A stretch of DNA of 64,000 nt from Brachycybe producta. Lineage: Eukaryota; Arthropoda; Diplopoda; Playtdesmida; Andrognathidae. Of the stretch, positions 12,587 through 25,320 are shown piece after piece. The notes beneath the pieces were generated by a model. The model was given only the letters and a program-made list of their open reading frames with translations, ran no database searches and had not been told where the DNA came from. Both the position numbers and the translations under genes were made by a program. The stretch's first letter is position 1, and the number at the start of each line of letters is the position of its first letter. The stretch is from assembly GCA_036925085.1 (NCBI GenBank), contig JAUPFP010000036.1, positions 1,736,001-1,800,000 of the forward strand, given 5' to 3'.

Positions 12587-12628
12587 GAGCATTTTGTGCT
12601 ATAGCTGAGTGTGGCCAATAGATGGCGC
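12587..12628 (+). repeat. 42-bp conserved module with CTCF-like core, copy 1
   Basis: Contains ATAGCTGAGTGTGGCCAAT followed by AGATGGCGC. It matches the inverted sequence at 57540-57581 with about five differences over 42 bp, although the flanks do not align. The CCAATAGATGGCGC part resembles the CTCF core. Confidence 0.7.
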
Positions 12629-13010
12629 AACTTGTACTTAGAGCTAATTTAATTCTCAATAACAATCTGCAAGTTTCTAAACTTAACAGTTGGTCTAGTC
12701 ACATTAGTGGGAGCATTTCTAATTATTCTACTAAGATTTCTGCTAGAGATGATGTAGATGAAAACATCTTCAACAAAAAGAGGTTTTTCTGCTAATTCAA
12801 GATGGCGGCCTCTATACTTTTATTGATTTTGTCAGTTTTTGCAATTAAATTTGTATCTGCTTATCTTCGAGATAAGTGAACATACACAAACAAAATGGCT
12901 GACCTCCATACAAGCAAGATGTCTTCCTTTTAGTTTGAAAAAAGCAGACAAATATCATCACTCACTTTCGACTTTTTTTTAACACTGAAGTTGCTTTATC
13001 TTTATAAAAA

Positions 13011-13128
13011 TTTATCTTTGGGTATCACAGTGGCGGCCATTTTGAATGATGAGTAATTAATGATTGTAGTAATAATTCAAAATGGCCGCACCACTGTGGA
13101 CAAACCACCAAATTGAAAGATAAATCAA
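13011..13128. repeat. YY1-motif hairpin
   Basis: Arms CACAGTGGCGGCCATTTTGA (13026-13045, extending to 13047) and ATTCAAAATGGCCGCACCAC (13075-13094, extending to CTGTG at 13098) pair with a 2-base bulge. Weaker outer pairing uses TTTATCTTT and AAAGATAAA. Each arm contains a YY1-like AAAATGGCNGC core. A third such core, CAAGATGGCGGCC, lies at 12799-12811. Confidence 0.7.
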
Positions 13129-13267
13129 TTCCAACACAAAAATTCCACACTCACGATTTTTATTATTTTTCTTCTTTAAATTTCATTTCTCTTTTTTAGA
13201 AGAAAAAAAAATATACAAACAAGATGAATTATTACTAAAAGGTCACATTGTAACCTTGTGTCCAAAT

Positions 13268-13285
13268 CAGACGCCACCTAGTGTT
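13268..13285 (-). promoter_or_regulatory. CTCF-like core motif 2
   Basis: CAGACGCCACCTAGTGTT resembles the complement of CCACTAGGTGGCGCT. It lies 0.8 kb from motif 1 and in the same orientation. Confidence 0.4.
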
Positions 13286-13329
13286 AAGACACAGTTGGAC
13301 ATTCCTCATTTCATCACTTATATAAAACA

Positions 13330-16300
13330 CAACTGAACAGTAAAAAAAAAAAGTTATGTAGACTAGAAAAGAGGGTTTATAGCCTCAAAGTGAGCCAGAA
13401 AAATGAAAAAGGGAGGTTAGGGGTGTGCTAATGAGGATAAATTAGCATAAAACACACAAAGAAGATTTTTTTAGTCCACAATTATTTACTAATTACTTAC
13501 ACAATTAGGAGACATTTTTCAGCTGTGTCATGTCTAGAAAGAAAAAAAGATGTGCAAAGTCTACTTTTTAAGTCATAAATGTGGGTTTAAAAATCTGTAG
13601 GGTGGTGGAGGAGGGTTGGAGGAGTCTTGAAGCCTCTCTCTCTCTCTCTAAAAGGCACTAAGTAAAAAATACATTTTCATATACATGTAAAAATATAAAT
13701 TGAATGAAAAAAAAAGACTTTGTATATATTGAAGAAGAAAAAAATGGGCTATAGGTCCTAAATTTTTTTTGTTGCAAAAACAGCTTTTATGGCTTCATAT
13801 GGAAAAAGGGGGGGGACGAGGCTGGAATAAAGACCTAAAGTAGCAAAATCCTGGGTTTTTACCTATACAAATACAAACTATAGAGTCAAGTATGTCAACT
13901 TGAAAGATTTTAGATTTGCATTTAATATTATAAAAAAAGAAGAGACTTTTTTTACTTGTTGAAAATAAAAATCGAGTTTGACAATGGGAACTGAAGAGAT
14001 TATTCCAAAATTAGGAGAAAAAAAAATGGTTATTTGAAAATTTTGAGAGAGAAAAAAGGGAAGTTGTTGAGGGTAGGTATTATCAAACATGACAAAAGGT
14101 GATAATCGAAGTTCAAACCGTTTTCAAAGTAAAATATGTTCAATAAAAATTCGACAGCCGGCCCCTGTCTCTTCTTTCTCTCTCTCTCTCTCCCCCATAT
14201 ATTAAATAAGTGGGGAGAAGATGTTACCTTAGGACCAACTACCACCTACCACCGCCCTCCCACAATATTCATCTTTTTTAAATAAAGAAAAATTGAATAA
14301 AAAGGCGGAAATTTTAGTGAAAAAAAAGAGAGAATGTATCCACACTCCTATTTGAGAGGAGGACTTGGAGGAGGGAAGGAATTATGTGTTCTTGTATTAT
14401 GAGCCCACAGTAAACAGTGTGCGCCATAACAATAGGAATGTTCTCTCTCTTCCCATTGACCTCATAACCCTGAGGTTAGTCAAGAAACTCGAAGGGACCA
14501 GCGGGAGTATTTATTGCATTTATGACGATGGCTCATCTTAGTCATCTTCAATCTTTAAAACCACAGACAGACAGAAACACAGACATTGCGCTACTGCCAG
14601 CCAGACACGGTTATGGCCTGCCTTTCTTCAAAGAGTTTTTTACAATTTACAATTACATAAACCAATCAACCCAGCTTAAACTCCTGATATCTATATGAAT
14701 GCCATCACACTTTTTTTTACCTGGTTGGCGATTAAAGTGTCAAAGATGACAAAATCACCAGCACTCAATATTTGAACTGGCAAATCAGTGGTAGTAATGG
14801 TTGTGGTAGTATAGCCAAACATTGGTTTTTATGTATAAACTTGTAAAAAGTCAATTCAAACTTCAATCAGAAGTTTTTTTTAAAAAAAGAAAGCATTTCA
14901 AAGTTTGTTAAAAACTAGAACAACAAGTGGTTTATTGGCAATTTGGCATTGTGTACCAAAAGACTGGGTGCATTCAACAATGCCCGGCTTGGAGCATCAC
15001 TGTTACTGTTACAGCTTCTTCTAACAACAAGACTTAAGAGAATGCAAATATCGGATTAGCCTATCACGAAATACTTTCCATAACGCAGACAAAATCCCAG
15101 GAAGCAATTCTAGTCATCAACTAACACTCACTTAGCCGCCAGCGGCGATTCGAGATTTTTCAAGCTTGTTTTAATAATATCTTAGAATTATCAAATCTGT
15201 TTTTCAGCTAGCTAATCAATCGATGCCCATACACAAATTACACGTTCATCTGAAAAGTTACGCTTTCCATTTGCTAAACTAACTTAACGTTCAAAATTAT
15301 TTTTCGTTCAAACTGCACGAGACTTGAATCGCCTTTAAGTATGTTAACTAGCTAAATCATGTTAGTTTTAAACGTTTAACGTTTAACGTTTAATGTAATA
15401 TATTATGGGGAAATGTTATTTGTTTTATTTAATTTTTTTATAATTCCTTGGTGCCACGGGAAGTACTACCTTTTGCCAATTGTAATATTAATATAGATGT
15501 GGCCAGTGATGTGCAATAAGCAAAAATTAAAAAAAAAACTAACATTGCCTACCCTGTGAAGCACATCTAAAAAAATTGTATACTGGTTAATTTTCACGAG
15601 TCTGAACTCTTGAGGTCCACAGCTTTCCGCAAATTCTAGTTTATAACAAACGCCTATATCAATAATATAAAAACATTGTCAAATTTAGTTGTTGAACCAA
15701 CTGAAACTTTCTACTAAATCAGATAAATATTGTTTGTCCAATGAACCTTTTTGCCATTGCCTTAAAATTCCAATATGTTTAATTATTCAATTAATATTCC
15801 ACACAATATATATTTTCATCATACCAACAGCCTCACAGATAAATATATACAGTATACTACATACCATATTAGCTATTTTAGTATTGAATGAGGCTGTTTT
15901 AGCATAAGTTACACCTTTTTTTTTCTCCATTTCATTTCATTTCTTCAGTGATAAGTTTCATGTATAGAAAAATGTTTCTTGATGACAAATAACTTTGGAT
16001 ATTCCATTGGGAATCAAAAAGAAAAGCAGCACACACACATTGCCTATATCTTCAATTTACTTCAAACATGGCAAGAAAATGCATTACCCTATTAAGGTTT
16101 TTGTGTCTAGTAATATGAAACTCACCTTCTTGTCTATCTTTTACAATTGAGAAAGATAACTATATAACACACAAACCCAAATTTACCAAATTACTTTATA
16201 CTATACAACAACATACATAGGGAAGATTCTTGAGTAATTTCTCCAAGGGAGACACAAAAAGCGAACAAATTCTTCTTGGCAAGTGATAAATTATAACAAA

Positions 16301-16790
16301 AGAAGAATATTTGATAATCCATATATATACATGTATATGTTATATATAGTATTTGGAGTCTTTCTTGACATATATACAAATACAGATAGAAAATATGCTA
16401 TCAAAATTGTAGCCTCTCCCTCTACTCCCACAAATATAAACAGGGGCTTACACAAGGTTTAGGATGTGTTTTTTTTTCTATTCATAAATTATAAGCAAGT
16501 AAGTTTCAATATCATAAGAGTATAACTATTCATAGATTTTGTTATGATGGTGTTTGCTTGAGCAAAAGAGCTTAAGACAATGCAACAACAACAACAACAA
16601 AAAATCTGATTTAATCTGAGACAATTATGCTAATTTTATATACAAAATAAGTTCAAAAGGGATCTTGATTTTTCTTTTCAAGTATCATTACAATATAGTG
16701 TATTAGAAATTTAGAGGGTGGAGGCGAAGAAAGTGACAAAAACCCTTTGTTTAAACACCCAAAAAAAAGTCGCATGTGACAAAAAAAACT
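13330..16790. other. AT-rich non-coding stretch
   Basis: Holds CT runs at 13633-13649 and about 14171-14194, a poly-G run near 13807, three AACGTTTA-like units near 15372-15395, a single AAAACTAGAA remnant of family F near 14913, and a (CAA)n run near 16583. No gene is supportable. Confidence 0.5.
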
Positions 16791-16796
16791 GACAAT

Positions 16797-16799
<3 letters not shown>

Positions 16800-16867
<68 letters not shown>
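16800..16867. repeat. (AT)n microsatellite, about 68 bp
   Basis: Uninterrupted AT dinucleotides. It produces the Ile-Tyr repeat frames on the minus strand, which are not genes. Confidence 0.97.
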
Positions 16868-16869
<2 letters not shown>

Positions 16870-17542
16870 TCTGTATATACATGAAACAATTCTCGTTTGT
16901 AAACAGGTTCCATTTACCACATTCTTAAGTTTTATTTTAAATATTCATGGCGACTGAGTGCCATTATATGAACCTTCTTCTTAGTACATACACAAACACA
17001 CAAAAAAAAACACACGACTTTCAAATTAAGTCAACACGTGGTTATACATGCATTTATCATAACATAAGAAGAAAAAATGACTGCAAACAACTATTTTTTG
17101 TTGCTGTTTGTTGCTTTTCATGAATTTCTAATTGGAAGTGTTCACATTTAATATACTGTATGATATAAAATTAAGAGATGGGACAACATAAATTTTATTT
17201 TACAGGTGAAATTCACTGAAAACCCCATTGTTATTTCCACTTGTTAACTTGGACATAAAGCATAAAATGCATTTTAAGGTTAAACATGACTTATTTGCTT
17301 TCCACAGCTTTAAAGTTGCTGCTTGATTTTGCTTTACAATTTTAAGCAACGAAGTCAGTACTGCATACATCTATTTTTGTCAAAATCTAACCTCTAGTCA
17401 GCTCAAAAAAGTGATATGTAGCTGCCACATCATAATCAGCTAACGCTATGATCTGCTTCAAATATATAAACAAATCGAAGCTAGAAAAAAGAAGCAGTAG
17501 CAGCAGTTTGCCTTTTAAGGACGCATTAAAACACACATGTAT

Positions 17543-17920
17543 GCAGTGATTTGAAAAGCTACAAGAAGCAATGCAAACCTTAGCTTTAAAGCTGCAGAAA
17601 ACAAATACAGAGTAACATGAAAAGTCACAAAAAGCAATACAAAGCTTAGTAGCTTTAAAGCCGCAGAAAGCAAAATATGCAGTAATTTGCAAAGCTACAA
17701 AATGCAATGCAAACTTTTAGCTTTTAAACCACAGAAAGCAAATCAAAAATGCAGTATTTTGAAAAGTTACAAAAAGCAATACAAAGCTTAGCTTTAAAGC
17801 TACAAAAAGCAATACAAAGCTTATCTTTAAAGCTACAGAAAGCAATACAAAGCTTAGCTTTAAAGCTACAGAAAACAATACAAAGCTTAGCTTTAAAAGC
17901 TACAGAAAGCAAAGATGCAG
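17543..17920. repeat. 33-bp minisatellite with about 70-bp higher-order units
   Basis: The 3' part is five near-identical 33-bp units built on AAAGCAATACAAAGCTTAGC. The 5' part shows longer units starting ATGCAGTNATTTGAAAAGCT at 17541, about 17608, 17677 and 17749, each made of two variant halves. Because 33 is divisible by 3, a minus-strand frame repeats an 11-residue Cys/Phe/Lys motif. I regard that frame as incidental. Confidence 0.85.
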
Positions 17921-18912
17921 TTTAACCTTTGTATGAACAAATATTAAAAAAAACCCTTCAAATATGAATTAAAACACTATGAAAGTTTGTGTATATGTGT
18001 AGAGATTACAGATTAAACAGATTCTGATGTTTCACATACAAACACAAAAGCAAAACCCCATCTGTTTCAACCCCTCCCCCCCACCACATATGGAATAGAA
18101 GCGAGAGAAAAAAGAAAAAAAAAAAAAACAGTAATTAATCATACATATTATTTTTATAAAAAGAAATACACAAGTTGGCTTGAAAGGCCTATATATGAAA
18201 TTTACAAACATTTTTTTGGAGTAGTTAAGCAAAAGAAAAAAAAAGCATTGTGTTTTAAGATTCCTTATTAAAAATGATAGAAAATTTTGAAGGATATTGG
18301 ATTTTTAAAGGACCCACCCCTTCCTACCCCTCCCCCTTCTTACATCAAATTTGAAAGAAACAAGCAAAAAAAAGATACATTATATAACTTAATGCATGTA
18401 ATCTATATGAATCTTTCATGAAATTTTAATTCTTTCTCGAAACGACAGATCCTTAAAGTTCATTTATCATTCTTTACTAGATTCATTTAGATGTTATATT
18501 AGTAGTTTTTATCTAAATAAATAAAACGGGTACATTATTCAAATATTTATATGAATCTAAGTAAAAATGAATGCATTAAATCTGATGAAAAATAAAAAAA
18601 GGAAAATGGAACTTTTCAATCAAGTTTCATAATTTTTTGGAACCACATTGTTACAAGTTCCAAATTATAGCAAATTATGGGGTTTTTTATTATCAGAGTC
18701 TAAACATGTGGGATGAGATTTAAGCTGATTTTGTGACTGTAGGATAGTTTAATAGTTAACTCATGTTAACTGGCTTGATTATTTAAATGAAACGCTTGTG
18801 GTGACAAATAGTATACATACTAATATCCTGAGAACACCTGCTTAGTAAAACGTATTTAAATGATAAATACAGTTCACTTTTGTAATGTGGACAATTCCGT
18901 TTAGCTAAAAAT

Positions 18913-19019
18913 GCATTCAATGTGTTGTCACAACTCTTTGAAAGTTAAACGCAATTAACTAGGTTAAAGTTAAAAGCACTTAACTTTAAAAAGTTGCAAC
19001 AACACATTAAATGCAATGC
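18913..19019. repeat. 107-bp imperfect hairpin
   Basis: Left arm AATGTGTTGTCACAACTCTT then GAAAGTTAA. Right arm TTAACTTTAAAAAGTTGCAA then CAACACATTAAATG. The arms pair with a few indels around a loop that itself repeats GTTAAAG. Probably a small foldback element; no TSD was defined. Confidence 0.68.
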
Positions 19020-20057
19020 AATTATAAACTGTCGACAATTATTCTATTATTTCCTGTTGTATCCGGTAGAAATTGCCAATTATTAGAAATATTTTAGGAT
19101 TATTGTATGTGCAGCCAGATTAACTAAAGGTATTTCAACAAAACACGTTTAATTCGAATGCATTTTCTTCCTTTTGACAATAAGTTCAAATATGAAACAG
19201 CTAAGTAGGCATGTAACAAGTTTCCCGTTTGTCAACTCAACTTTACTGATTAGATTATTTCAATAAGCAACATCATTTTCTTTTCCAATTGGTCATTTCA
19301 GGAATGAAGAAGTAACTTGAACTGAATCAGTAATCTTGATTTGACAAATAGTAGTCTAAGTAAAACGACTACCTTAAATTTAAATGCCACACTTGAAAAT
19401 AAAAAGTGGGTCACAAGGTTTTTCAGACAAGTGTAGACATAAGAAAAAACCTCCTTCAACCTTGACACATTGACACTGGGACTAACTTCATTTAATCTAG
19501 GTGTTTGTAAACTACTAAACGACTTATATAGAGAGGGAAAAAACTCAGGCACTCAACTATAAGTAATTTAAGGATCAAATGGACATCATAGCAAAATCCT
19601 CTTTTATCTAATAACTACATCATAAAATTCTATCTTAAGAGATAGCATCATCATGGAGTCTCATAGTGACCAAAGTGGCCCCAAAAGATTAAGACAAGAG
19701 AGACTGACACAGTGGCAAACTCATTACATCTTTCAATTTATACTGTATATCTACATTAGTAATAATACCTAAGCCAGACATATACCATTGAAAGAAAAAA
19801 AAAGTAACTACTCTTATGAACCAGTTATAAAGTAATTCTACATCTACTTGGCATGTCACATTCTTTTGCTTCTTCTTCATGTGACAGGAATATGGAATTT
19901 TCTCATCATATTCTTCTCTACGAGTGCCACCGCCATCATAACCTCCCACCCCTCTCTCTCTATCTCTCTCTATACAAAATATTTTCCCTCCTTTAAGCAC
20001 CATATTGAAAGAAGGGTAAAATTGTACCACTATACCACACTTGAATACTCTGTAAAA

Positions 20058-20283
20058 CAGTGGTTTCCCAACCTTTTTTTTTTTTTGCAAGCAGCAGTCT
20101 TTTTTTGCCTAGTGTGCCATAGAACATCATTTAAGAACTCTCCTTTTTCTAATACAATTAAAATTTATTATAAATTATTAAATAAATATTAACACATTCA
20201 ATATAACATCCAAAACTTGGTGGCACATCTCACAAAACTCACGGCACACAAGTGTGCCGCAGCACAGTCTATGAGAATCGCTG
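20058..20283. mobile_element. hAT-like MITE
   Basis: Begins CAGTGGTTTCCCAACC and ends GAGAATCGCTG, the standard hAT terminus pair. CTGTAAAA (20050-20057) and CTCTAGAA (20284-20291) form a decayed 8-bp TSD (6 of 8). Subterminal GTGTGCCATAG and GGCACACAAGTGTGCCGCAG are inverted motifs. No coding capacity. Confidence 0.78.
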
Positions 20284-20789
20284 CTCTAGAAAGCTAGAAA
20301 AGTAACTCCATAAATGTCAGACTAGATTGCTAGAAATAAGACAAACTTCAGTCTAGTATATAAGTATATATGGCTCAGGTAACGACACTTGTAGACAAGC
20401 CGAGAAATGAGTAACACTTTGGGAGGTATAATGTTGTATCTATAGGAGACTATAGGAAGGGGGAAAAAGAAGGGGCTGTTGTTGAATTTGATTTAAAAGT
20501 GAGGGGGAAATGACTTGTGTAAAGAGGGAGAGAACAAGAAATACCGTCAACCGCAGACATACACAAAAAAAAAATCTATCACCAACTACCACAAAAACTA
20601 CTGAAGACTTTCAATTCATTCATTTAAGAGTTGCTTCTTTTTTATTTAAAAACGTAAAAATGTGGATTTTAAGATTCAAATCAACTAGAAAGAGAGACCA
20701 AACAGAGATCAAGATCAGATCATTGATTATTGTGTAAAATCCGCAATAAAACATGTCCTCAAGACATGTTTTTTTAAAGAAATTCTACT

Positions 20790-21140
20790 TATAACTTTGT
20801 AAGCAGCAATGCAATTTAGGTTTATTTCCTGCTACAGAAAGAAGCAACAAATAAAATAAGAAACTGAAAGCATATTAGAAACTAGAATGAACAAAAAAAA
20901 AACATGCAAAAGGCATTTTCACGTTGACATTTTTTTTTTTTGCAAATGAGACATTTTAAATCATTTTGAAAATGTAAATTGTAATTTTCACTTGAATTTC
21001 AATCATAAAATACCAAATTGAACTTTTTTCAAACTTGGATTTTTTTTTATTCAAATTGGATAAATAAAAAAAAAATCCAAGTTTGAAAACTTGTATCCTG
21101 ATTAATTTTACCATTCTAGTTCATATAACACTGTCTGTAA
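20790..21140. mobile_element. Family F foldback element, copy d
   Basis: Left arm TTAGAAACTAGAATGAAC, right arm TTTTACCATTCTAGTTCATA. The centre contains a further long stem, TTCAAACTTGGATTTTTT against AAAAAATCCAAGTTTGAA (about 21025-21087). Confidence 0.65.
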
Positions 21141-21344
21141 TAAAAAAAGAGATTACAATCAAAATTATTATTATCAGCACCCAGTTGATCAGTTGATGCA
21201 AATGTAAAGATAATCTGTCAACGATACTCAAAAGAAAAATGAATGATCAAGTTTAAGTCATAACTATTTTTGTTTAAAAATTCAAGATGAATAATCAGTC
21301 AGTTTTAGAATAAAGTTAAAAAAACATGGCACCACGACCACCAC

Positions 21345-21550
21345 ACAGGCAATTAGAAATCGGGACGAACATAAGTTGGCTCCGCCCTTTTTATGACAAA
21401 CGCAACTTCTAATTGGTTGGTTATGTAGTCTGACGTCACATGCTCCGCCCTTTTCAACGTCGAACCACACAACAAACCAATTAGAAGTTGCCGTTCGTCA
21501 TAAAAAAGGGCGGAGCCAACTTCAGTTCGTCCCGATTTCTAATTGCCTGT
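21345..21550. mobile_element. Family A foldback MITE, copy 2 (Mutator-like)
   Basis: 206 bp, ACAGGCAATTAG at one end and CTAATTGCCTGT at the other. It is flanked by a perfect 9-bp TSD, GACCACCAC (21336-21344 and 21551-21559), which fixes both boundaries. It carries TGACGTCA at 21431-21438, three GC boxes (GGCTCCGCCC, GCTCCGCCC, GGGCGGAGCC) and CCAAT in both arms. This is the best preserved copy. Confidence 0.93.
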
Positions 21551-21849
21551 GACCACCACCACCACCGTCACTCAATTCAAAAACTCCTACGCGCCTTTTT
21601 TTTTCTTAAACTTGACATTATGAAATTTAAAAGCATTAATTTTATTCACAAAAAAAAACCCAAAAAAGAATAACCACACTACCGTCAGAATACATATCTT
21701 GACGAATTAAATCTTCATATATAAAACACAAAAGACGTTTCTTCATTTACATATAGTATATGCAAAAATAAATGAAACTAGTAAATCATGGTGGAAGTAA
21801 ATAAATAAAGGTTGGAGAGAAGAATAAGCAATATGTTACAAAATATAAT

Positions 21850-22060
21850 ATATAGGATGCCTTTTTAAGCTGGTTTTAAAATTGTAAACGCCCTTCGAAC
21901 TCTTCATTAACAAGTGATTATTTTTGCCTTTCAGGAGCAATATTAATACTACATTGTAACTTCAAAGTGTTTTAAAAACTAGAAGGGTAGCTCTCATCTC
22001 AATCATTTAAGAGTATATTTTCACATGTTGATATTTTAATAAATGAACTTTTTATAGACA
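21850..22060. mobile_element. Family F arm, copy e
   Basis: Left arm only: CTTTCAGGAGCAATATTAAT, then GTGTTTTAAAAACTAGAAGG, GTAGCT and ATGTTGATAT. The upstream part aligns with the outer arm of other copies, so the TIR of the family exceeds 100 bp. The right arm is missing. Confidence 0.6.
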
Positions 22061-22433
22061 AGAGGTGAGGGGAGTTTACACTTGAAAACCACCTGAAAAA
22101 TTAAGACAAAAGGATGCAAAATTCATATTTATTACTTTTGCTATTTTTAAATGTGTAAAATTAAAACTTATGTCATTACATGTATATTGAGAATGGCAAA
22201 TGTCAGCATGGGTTTAATTTAACAACCAAAAAAAAAATAAGAGGTCATCCACCATCTTGAAATAGAAACACTGATAAAAAAGATTTCTTAAAACTTAATG
22301 TTCCAGCTGAATAAATAATAAATTACTATATTCTACACAGTTTCTACCCAACCATGTAAAAAATAAACCCTTTTTTCCAGTATATAACCCACCTGTCGCC
22401 ATAACAAAATAAACTATAGGAAAATAGGACTGC

Positions 22434-22533
22434 AGATTTTTATGCAATATCAAGCAAATGTTTCTCAATTTGTGGCCCAAGTTCAAGTGCAAGTTTTGTT
22501 ACTGAAATTCTTTGATTTTTTTTTGCATAAAAC
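22434..22533. mobile_element. Family E fragment, copy 2
   Basis: Left arm GATTTTTATGCAATATCAAG continuing CAAATGTTTCTCAATTTGTG, then a shortened interior and a possible right end TTGCATAAAAC. Interpreted as an internally deleted copy. Confidence 0.55.
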
Positions 22534-22634
22534 TTATATTGTATTATGGGTGGGGGTCTTAATTTTCTGACAATACAATTTCAGCTGCACCCAGAACACA
22601 TTCCAAATACTATTGGGTTCATATTTGGAGATTT

Positions 22635-22730
22635 CGACAATGCATTTTCGCATACTGCAAATGGACTTTTGTCCCTCTGTCACAGGTCTTCTTGGCTGCT
22701 TGCAGAGTAGTTTTTTTAAAATTCAAATTC
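22635..22730. repeat. Dispersed repeat J, copy 1
   Basis: GACAATGCATTTTCGCAT, ATGGACTTTTGTCCCTCT, CACAGG and GGCTGCTTGCAGAGTA align in order with 49542-49640. Neither copy has paired ends. It could be a SINE fragment or a retrocopy. Confidence 0.6.
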
Positions 22731-22739
22731 AAATATGAA

Positions 22740-24800
22740 GCTAAACCATTGTCATAATGATCCTTTTATTTTTTTCTGTCTTAAAAAAACATCTTTAAAA
22801 CATACAATAGACAGAATCCTAACCACCCACTTACTGTGTTCTGGAATGTGGCAATGTAAATAATATCTCACAAAATACAAGAGAGAAAAGAACCACCCCA
22901 CCCCACACTTAAATTGCATTTTAAAAGATATATAGGTCTAGTGCCTCTTATATCACAGCAGTATATCTTATGTATATATAAATAAAAAATGTTGTATGTT
23001 TGATGATGATACACATATATTTAACCTAAGACACTAGATGGCGCTTCATAGTCTCAAAAACATTCAAACTTAATTATGACAATGAACCTCTCTAAACTCC
23101 CTTACAGCTTATATCATCATCATCATCATTGGGTGCCATTGGACCCTAGATTACATACACAATTACATGAAATCAGATCAAAAGAATGACTGACTGACTA
23201 CAATTGATTTCTTGAATAGGCCCACTCATGAAAACACATAAATGTAGGCCTAAGTTTAAGCTTAACTCATCCTATATTCCTCCTTATAACCACCAACCTC
23301 CCCCTTTTTAAGTCACTATTTTCTAAGCCACTAACCAGTTTTTGAATTCAATATACCTTTTAAAAGCAATATGATTTAATGCAACACTGGTTATATACAT
23401 TTATCATGACAACTATTTGCTCATATAGCAGCCATCTTTATGTTCTTTTTTTATTATACATATATATAAGAAGAAAAAAAGTAGGGAAAAATATAATAAA
23501 AACAGGGGCGTCCCCATTGAACTAGAAGCAATATTAAAAAAAAAAAGTGGCGGCCATTTTCTTTTTTCCTATTTTTTTTTCTGATGATTTTTAAGCCCAT
23601 ATACTATAAAACGCTTGATTACACACAAATATTCTATATAAGAAAAATATCAATTGTTCAATTCTGTATGAGGGCCACTCCAATATGAACACGTGTGTTT
23701 TTGACAAAAAATATTTGTTAAGAAAACAGTTTTTCAAGTGAAAAATATAAGAAACGACAATTTTTGTCTCGAAATTCATGGTTACTTTTGTTGAATTTTC
23801 CCGTTTTTTTTGGCTGATAATCTTTTATGCAACTATGAAGAAAAAGAATACAAATTGACATAAACCACTAAAACTGTTTTGACACATTCATAATAATAAT
23901 AAAAAAGCCTCTCAAAAATGATAATTTAGGAAACACATGTGCGTTTTACATTTTTTTTTTCTTGTATATTTTGGTAGTTTTTCTATGAAAAAAATATATA
24001 TACGAAAAAGCATAAAAAAGTAGGGAAAAAAGATTAATTTCGACATGGATAAAAAAAACATCCATGAAAAGAGAAAATGGCCGTCATGTTTCAACTAAAA
24101 AAAATGTTTCAGACATTTTGGGTTTTGAAAATGTCTACTATGAAGACTTTTTTTTTGGTCTCATTTATGCATTTTTTGTGGCTTTTTCTTCTCATTTTTC
24201 CCTAGAAAATATATTTTTTAGGGTGAAAGATGAGTAAAAAAAAACCCAAAAAATGTGCATATAGATATATGGTATATTTATGCAACTAATATTTTAGAGA
24301 TGGAAATATAAAAAACAAATGTATTCAAAAATCTCAACTTTTTCTTCCCCCTATTCGTACTAAATGATGCAGTTATGCAAACTTATATGCATTTAGGCCT
24401 ATCATAACGTTACCATATAAACTATCCAGAAAACTTCAGGGGAAGAAAGAAAAAAATTGCCTAAAAAGTCGAAAAGCAAACACTGGAAAATGACAGACAA
24501 GTTTCCAAAAACCGCCTTTTGTTGCAAAAAACAAAAAAAAAACATGCAAATTACGGTAAGTGTTTTTCAGATATTTTTCAAAGTATCTATAAAATTGTTG
24601 TTCTTCCAGACAGTTTAGAAAAAATGTAGTTTTCATAATTCACAATTTTTTAAAAAATGGCAATATTTGAAGTTTTTCATAAAGCTTATAGTAAACATTA
24701 TAACAATGTCAGACCCAACTGCCTAATTATTATACAAATTCAAAATCATAAGATATGAATGTGTTTTGCAGGTTTTGATTTTTTTTCTGCAATGAAACCA
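22740..24800. other. AT-rich non-coding stretch
   Basis: Holds a CTCF-like site (23030-23046), a (CAT)n run near 23114 and several GGCGGCCATTTT/AAAATGGCCG motifs (23549, 24076). No gene or bounded element. Confidence 0.5.
23030..23046 (+). promoter_or_regulatory. CTCF-like core motif 3
   Basis: GACACTAGATGGCGCTT, very close to the CCACTAGATGGCGCT form of the CTCF core. Isolated; motif evidence only. Confidence 0.4.
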
Positions 24801-25075
24801 ATACTCTAAAAGCTTGGAACACACATTCAAAATTCCGTTCAGAAAATCACAACAGAATATATGTAAATGCAACAACTTTCAGCTGAAAGTGAACAGAAAT
24901 TCGTTGTAAAATAAGTTCATTCAACAAATTTCAACTTTTCTTGTTGTAAAATTTTCTTTCTAAAATTTTGTCCAATCAGAATGAAGCTGATGACATAAAA
25001 TGTGACAAAAACAGAAACAACTGAAAAACAATGTATTTAAAAGAGACCGAAAGTAGAAAGAAAAGTTGGTCCCAA

Positions 25076-25260
25076 CCGATTTTGTCCGATTTGGATTTCA
25101 TCCCATGCCACCCCCGTCCCATGGCATGTATCCTGTCCGTTTTACAGGTCCCATCAGTCTTACAGGTTCCTCCCATCCCATCAGTTGCACTGATCCCATC
25201 AGTCTCATGGGTCCCACTCAAAGAGTCCTCCCATCTGTCCTACTTGTCCCACCTATCTGG
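25076..25260 (+). repeat. Degenerate CCCATCAGTCT/CAGGTCC tandem tract
   Basis: Irregular repeats of TCCCATCAGT, TTACAGGT and TCCCATC. It keeps frames open on both strands, which are not credible genes. Confidence 0.6.
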
Positions 25261-25320
25261 ATTTCGCATTTATTTTCTGTTATGCAACTTAGGCTATGTG
25301 TGAACATCAGCAACATAGTA

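Noticed and set aside
16653..16920. Ile-Tyr repeat frames on the minus strand
   Set aside because: Read-through of the (AT)n microsatellite; not protein genes.
17387..17912. Two minus-strand frames with an 11-residue Cys/Phe/Lys repeat
   Set aside because: Direct consequence of a 33-bp minisatellite; no start context, signal or family match.
19689..20090. 133-codon minus-strand frame
   Set aside because: Spans CT/poly-T low complexity and the left end of the hAT at 20058; no domain.
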